From JAGTVG01 sp964389805 (lineage in GTDB: Bacteria > Bacteroidota > Bacteroidia > Cytophagales > Cyclobacteriaceae), in NCBI GenBank assembly GCA_964389805.1, contig CAYMFU010000337.1, positions 1 to 9,373 of the forward strand: a stretch of DNA of 9,373 nucleotides. Direction: 5' to 3'. A model generated the notes under the pieces. That model had not been told where the DNA came from. It did no database searches and saw nothing but the letters and a program-made list of their open reading frames with translations. Positions 6,147 to 9,373 of the stretch are shown piece by piece. The position numbers were made by a program, and so were the translations under genes. Positions within the stretch are counted from its first letter, which is position 1, and the number at the start of each line of letters is the position of its first letter.

Positions 6147-9100
6147 CTATCTGATTAATTCGAGGTATCCAGCTATTGCATCCGATCCATCTCTTTTATC
6201 AATGATGTAGAAATAGGTGCCATCAGGCAATTCCCTTCCAGCCAGGTACATTCCATTTTCACCAATACCGGTAAAGGCTTTATCCATGTTATTATATCCA
6301 AATTCCTCATAGACCAATTGTCCTGCTCTATTATAAATTCTTACATGATTGTCCGGGAACATGGATATACAAGCAATATCAAAATAGTCATTTCTTCCGT
6401 CACCATTTGCTGATATCCCGTTAAATTCAAAGATCTCTGTGCCAATTTCTACTTCTTGAATCTCTTCGCATCCGTAGACAGATGTTACAACTACTTCATA
6501 CCACCCGGGAGGATATTCATATATGGCACTACCTGTTTCTATATGCTGACCTGTTTCAGAATCATACCATGTGGTATTTCCGATAGGTACATCGTTTCCC
6601 CATACTATTTCAACGCTGCCATCGGAATTCTCGCAATGGGCGGGTACTACATTGAAAGTAAACATTGGCATTTCACGTTGGTCTAAAACTTCGACCTGAC
6701 GTCCATCAGAAATACATCCGGTAATAATATCTTGTGCTGTCACAGTATAAATACCTGCGTCCAGATTTCTATAATTTATTCCGGCCCAATCCGATGGATT
6801 ATTTACAGAAGAACCATCAGACCATTCAAAAGTATAATCAATCGTATTACCTCCAACAGATGCCCTTACCCAACCATCTAGGTCAATACAACTTAACAGG
6901 TGCTGTACAACTTCCGGATCAGCAACAGGAGGTATAATAGTACTATCTGTAAGATCGACGGTTTGAACTACGCTGCAGTTTGTTAGATCATCAGTTACAA
7001 CTAGAGTGTAGGATTGGGGTGAAAGTCCTGAATAAGTGGCTTCATTATGATCCGGAATTCCTGTAGTATCCAGACCGATATACCATTCAAAAGTATAACC
7101 TCCAACCATACCATTGACCGTTGCACTGAACTGACCGTTTGGATCTGTAATCCAGCAATTTGTTAAAGGATTATCTTCGTCGATCATCACATTTGGTGCC
7201 ATCGTCTCGTCCCTGACCTCAACAACTACTGCTTCAGAAGTACAGAAAGAAGTATCCAACTCGGTAGCAGTAACTGTATACAGTCCGGGCGCTAAACCGC
7301 TAATGAATTGTCCCGTGTAGTCTGGAACTGTTCCGGTTACATCACCAATAAACCAGTCAAACTGGAAATTACCTATATAATTCGTTACCTGGGCGGATAC
7401 CAAACCATCATCAATTACACAATTTGTCTTTGGTGAAGCAGCCACTGAAACAATTGGCATACTATTCAAGATATCATCCTCTGTTATGTAATAATCCAAT
7501 GAACTACATCCGGTTACGACATTAAATACGTTCACAGAATAATTATCGGCACCTAAGCCATAAATCGTACTGGTAGTAGCTATCGATGGTCCTGATCCAT
7601 CCAGACTGTTGAACCATGTAAATTGATAATCCGGGTTTGTATCGTTATTCCCACCATCCGCTGTGGCAGCCAATGAAGCATTGGGTTGCATAGGATCACA
7701 ACTCGTTTGAGGAGCAGATTGAGTTATGTGGATAGCAGGATAAACGAGGCTCGCATCCGAGACTATGGCTTCTTTAGGAATAGATTCACATCTGGTAATA
7801 GAATCCCTGGCAATTACATAATATAGATCAGGATAAATATTTGAAAGCAATGGATTCACCACCGGGTTCCCAAGGCTATCAAGGATCAGATCACCTGGAG
7901 TGAAATTGCTCTGGTACCATTCATATTCAAAGTCGGTTACATTGGCAGGCCGTCCTCCAACAGTAATCTGAGTAACTTCCAATTCTCCCGTTGGATAACA
8001 GAACAGTGGATCCGTTACATTCACAACAATTATGTTCGGTACTTCAGAATACTGATCAATATCCAATGTGGTTCCGCCATTTACAAAGCATTGTGTCCTG
8101 GAGGAATTAGTTACCAATAATTGATATTGTCCTTCAGGAGCTACAATTAATTGACTTGTATTCAGGCTATCATTTTGTACAACTCCCGCGGGTAATGCTC
8201 CGCCGTTATACGTCCAAACATATGAATAGATGTCCGTATCCGTTCCATCATTTTCAATAGCAGTTGCAATTACAACTCCGTTCGGATTGGTTGGGTCACA
8301 ACTTGTATTGGTGATTAAATTGAAACTCACATTTGGATCTGTATGAAGATCAAAAATATCAGCTCTCAAAGGTGCACTTTCGCAACCTACTCCCGGTCTG
8401 GCTGCAGATGCCAGTTTTGTTACTGTGAAATAATAATCACCCGCCCCGATTGTTGCGAAATTAGTTGTATCCAGGAAACTGTCTGTTACCCCGGCCACAG
8501 GATTATTGCCATTCAAATTGGATTCACCCTGATACCAAACATATGAATAATCGGCCAGATTCTGCAGAATTCCGTTTTCGGTAATATCATTTATGAGGAT
8601 ACTTCCATCAGGTGCACAATATACCTGATCAGTAACTGTATAATTTATATCCGTAACTTCTATGAATACAGGGCTGTCATCTACCGTGACGCTTCTGTTT
8701 GATACACATTGAGTAACATCGTCAACCACAAATACAGTATAGTTTCCTGGCCTCAGGCTATCATATAATACTTGTGCATCATTAAGTAATGAATCTATAG
8801 ATGCTCCAAGTACCGATGAGCTTAATGTATAACTGTATGAAGGTCCGGGTACACCGCTTGTGGTTACATCAGCTAATAAGGTACCATTTGCGAAGCTCAA
8901 ATCACAGTTCTGGTTCGCGGTAGTAGCCAGGGCGATTACTGGATCCACACTTACATCATTTATTGTTGCCAATACAGGAGCTGTTTCACAGCCATATCCG
9001 ATTGGTAAAGTAGGATCTACATTTGTAGCTGTGAAGTAATAATCACCGGCCTGAATCAGTGCGTAAGTTGTTGTATCCAGGATTCCATCAACTACACCTG

Positions 9101-9373
9101 CAATTGTTGTATTGCTGTTCAGATTAGCGATACCCTCATACCAGGCAAAATCATACTGGGAGGTGTCTCCGGGATATATTCCAAAAACAATAACGCTTCC
9201 ATCATTAAAACATACCGATTGATCATTTACCAGGTAATCTGTGTTATCAATAATTGGTATAAATGGATTATTCGTCACAGTAATTGATGCGCTAGTTCGG
9301 CACCTTGTATCAAAATCTTCTACTTCGAGTGTATATTGACCATAACTGCGGTCCACAAAAACTTCATTATCAC
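6147..9373 (-). CDS. Large Ig-like repeat surface protein with T9SS type-B sorting domain (N-terminus outside window)
   Basis: At least 1,074 residues are visible and the frame stays open to the window end, so the true start lies beyond 9373; the GTG at 9356 is internal. Residues here are numbered from that codon. The protein holds ten consecutive beta-rich modules (36-975), SprB-repeat/Ig-like in character, each with two cysteines, an aromatic 'F/Y-x-W-Y/F' strand and a closing G-x-Y-x-V/F-x-V/A-T strand. Residue 976 onward is a gliding-motility-associated C-terminal domain. It is therefore a predicted T9SS substrate displayed on, or released from, the cell surface, probably an adhesin or SprB-like motility filament. 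The acidic, N/T/S-rich, lysine-poor composition fits an extracellular protein. The stop is 3 nt before the PorP/SprF start, which is its likely secretion partner. No enzymatic domain is visible in this part; one could exist in the missing N-terminus. Confidence 0.93.
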   Translation of the reverse strand, partial: DNEVFVDRSYGQYTLEVEDFDTRCRTSASITVTNNPFIPIIDNTDYLVNDQSVCFNDGSVIVFGIYPGDTSQYDFAWYEGIANLNSNTTIAGVVDGILDTTTYALIQAGDYYFTATNVDPTLPIGYGCETAPVLATINDVSVDPVIALATTANQNCDLSFANGTLLADVTTSGVPGPSYSYTLSSSVLGASIDSLLNDAQVLYDSLRPGNYTVFVVDDVTQCVSNRSVTVDDSPVFIEVTDINYTVTDQVYCAPDGSILINDITENGILQNLADYSYVWYQGESNLNGNNPVAGVTDSFLDTTNFATIGAGDYYFTVTKLASAARPGVGCESAPLRADIFDLHTDPNVSFNLITNTSCDPTNPNGVVIATAIENDGTDTDIYSYVWTYNGGALPAGVVQNDSLNTSQLIVAPEGQYQLLVTNSSRTQCFVNGGTTLDIDQYSEVPNIIVVNVTDPLFCYPTGELEVTQITVGGRPANVTDFEYEWYQSNFTPGDLILDSLGNPVVNPLLSNIYPDLYYVIARDSITRCESIPKEAIVSDASLVYPAIHITQSAPQTSCDPMQPNASLAATADGGNNDTNPDYQFTWFNSLDGSGPSIATTSTIYGLGADNYSVNVFNVVTGCSSLDYYITEDDILNSMPIVSVAASPKTNCVIDDGLVSAQVTNYIGNFQFDWFIGDVTGTVPDYTGQFISGLAPGLYTVTATELDTSFCTSEAVVVEVRDETMAPNVMIDEDNPLTNCWITDPNGQFSATVNGMVGGYTFEWYIGLDTTGIPDHNEATYSGLSPQSYTLVVTDDLTNCSVVQTVDLTDSTIIPPVADPEVVQHLLSCIDLDGWVRASVGGNTIDYTFEWSDGSSVNNPSDWAGINYRNLDAGIYTVTAQDIITGCISDGRQVEVLDQREMPMFTFNVVPAHCENSDGSVEIVWGNDVPIGNTTWYDSETGQHIETGSAIYEYPPGWYEVVVTSVYGCEEIQEVEIGTEIFEFNGISANGDGRNDYFDIACISMFPDNHVRIYNRAGQLVYEEFGYNNMDKAFTGIGENGMYLAGRELPDGTYFYIIDKRDGSDAIAGYLELIR
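6150..6431 (-). other. Type-B T9SS C-terminal sorting domain (CHU_C / gliding motility-associated)
   Basis: Residues 976-1069 of the repeat protein carry the hallmarks of this domain: FNGISANGDGRNDYFDIAC (978-996), then VRIYNRAGQLVYEEFGYNN (1005-1023), LPDGTYFYII (1043-1052) and a terminal GYLELIR (1063-1069). The usual N-R-W-G is N-R-A-G here, a conservative departure. Type-B domains direct export through T9SS and in known cases need a PorP/SprF-family protein, which is encoded directly downstream. Confidence 0.93.
6432..9251 (-). repeat. Ten tandem two-cysteine Ig-like modules, with a higher-order A-B repeat
   Basis: Modules by approximate nucleotide span, N- to C-terminal: A1 8940-9251, B1 8655-8939, A2 8334-8654, B2 8025-8333, A3 7737-8024, B3 7455-7736, then C1 7194-7454, C2 6927-7193, C3 6666-6926 and C4 6432-6665. 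The cysteine pairs are 49/123, 151/217, 247/325, 353/423, 453/523, 553/617, 646/705, 734/794, 823/881 and 908/963. A1 and A2 are clearly closer to each other than to other modules, sharing AGDYYFT, NLN, AGV and LDTT in the same order, so a unit of about 200 residues (A+B) was duplicated. Similarity is at protein level; the DNA copies have diverged. Module edges are judged by eye and may be off by several residues. Confidence 0.8.

Noticed and set aside
6456..6686. Open frames on the + strand inside the giant repeat gene (also 6734-6937 and 8343-8546).
   Set aside because: They lie wholly opposite a well-supported coding frame, have no recognisable domains and are explained as shadows of it.

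Overview
The window looks like chromosomal DNA of a member of the Bacteroidota, probably a gliding or Cytophagales-like lineage. Three things point there: a PorP/SprF-family protein, a very large Ig-like repeat protein ending in a type-B type IX secretion (T9SS) sorting domain, and AT-rich DNA whose genes start without clear Shine-Dalgarno sequences. No rRNA, tRNA, CRISPR array or insertion sequence was found.

Positions 1-3526 (+ strand) hold a compact set of four genes with gaps of 20, 25 and 16 nt. They are the C-terminal end of one FtsX-type ABC permease, a complete second FtsX/MacB-type permease (405 aa), a LolD/MacB-type ATPase (227 aa) and a predicted outer-membrane beta-barrel protein (391 aa). 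Two different permeases plus one ATPase suggest a LolCDE-like heterodimeric exporter. The barrel suggests an outer-membrane partner or client. The cargo cannot be read from the sequence.

Positions 3567-4382 (- strand, convergent with the barrel gene) encode a type II pantothenate kinase (CoaW-like), the first step of coenzyme A synthesis. The 326-nt gap that follows (4383-4708) holds an imperfect inverted repeat and a 30-codon reading frame that looks like the N-terminus of a MacB/FtsX-type permease cut off by a stop. The latter is probably the remnant of a lost gene.

Positions 4709-9373 (- strand) read, in transcription order: a giant Ig-like repeat surface protein (N-terminus outside the window; at least 1,074 residues inside), a PorP/SprF-family protein starting 3 nt after it, and a small secreted lipocalin-like protein 91 nt further on. 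The first two mirror the known sprB-sprF arrangement: a T9SS type-B substrate followed by the PorP/SprF protein needed for its secretion or surface attachment. The third gene may belong to the same transcript or have its own control, as two palindromic sequences lie just upstream of it.

The most interesting items are the ABC exporter plus barrel set, the permease remnant, the eukaryote/Firmicute-like pantothenate kinase with a changed active-site motif, and the regular two-cysteine, two-level repeat structure of the surface protein.
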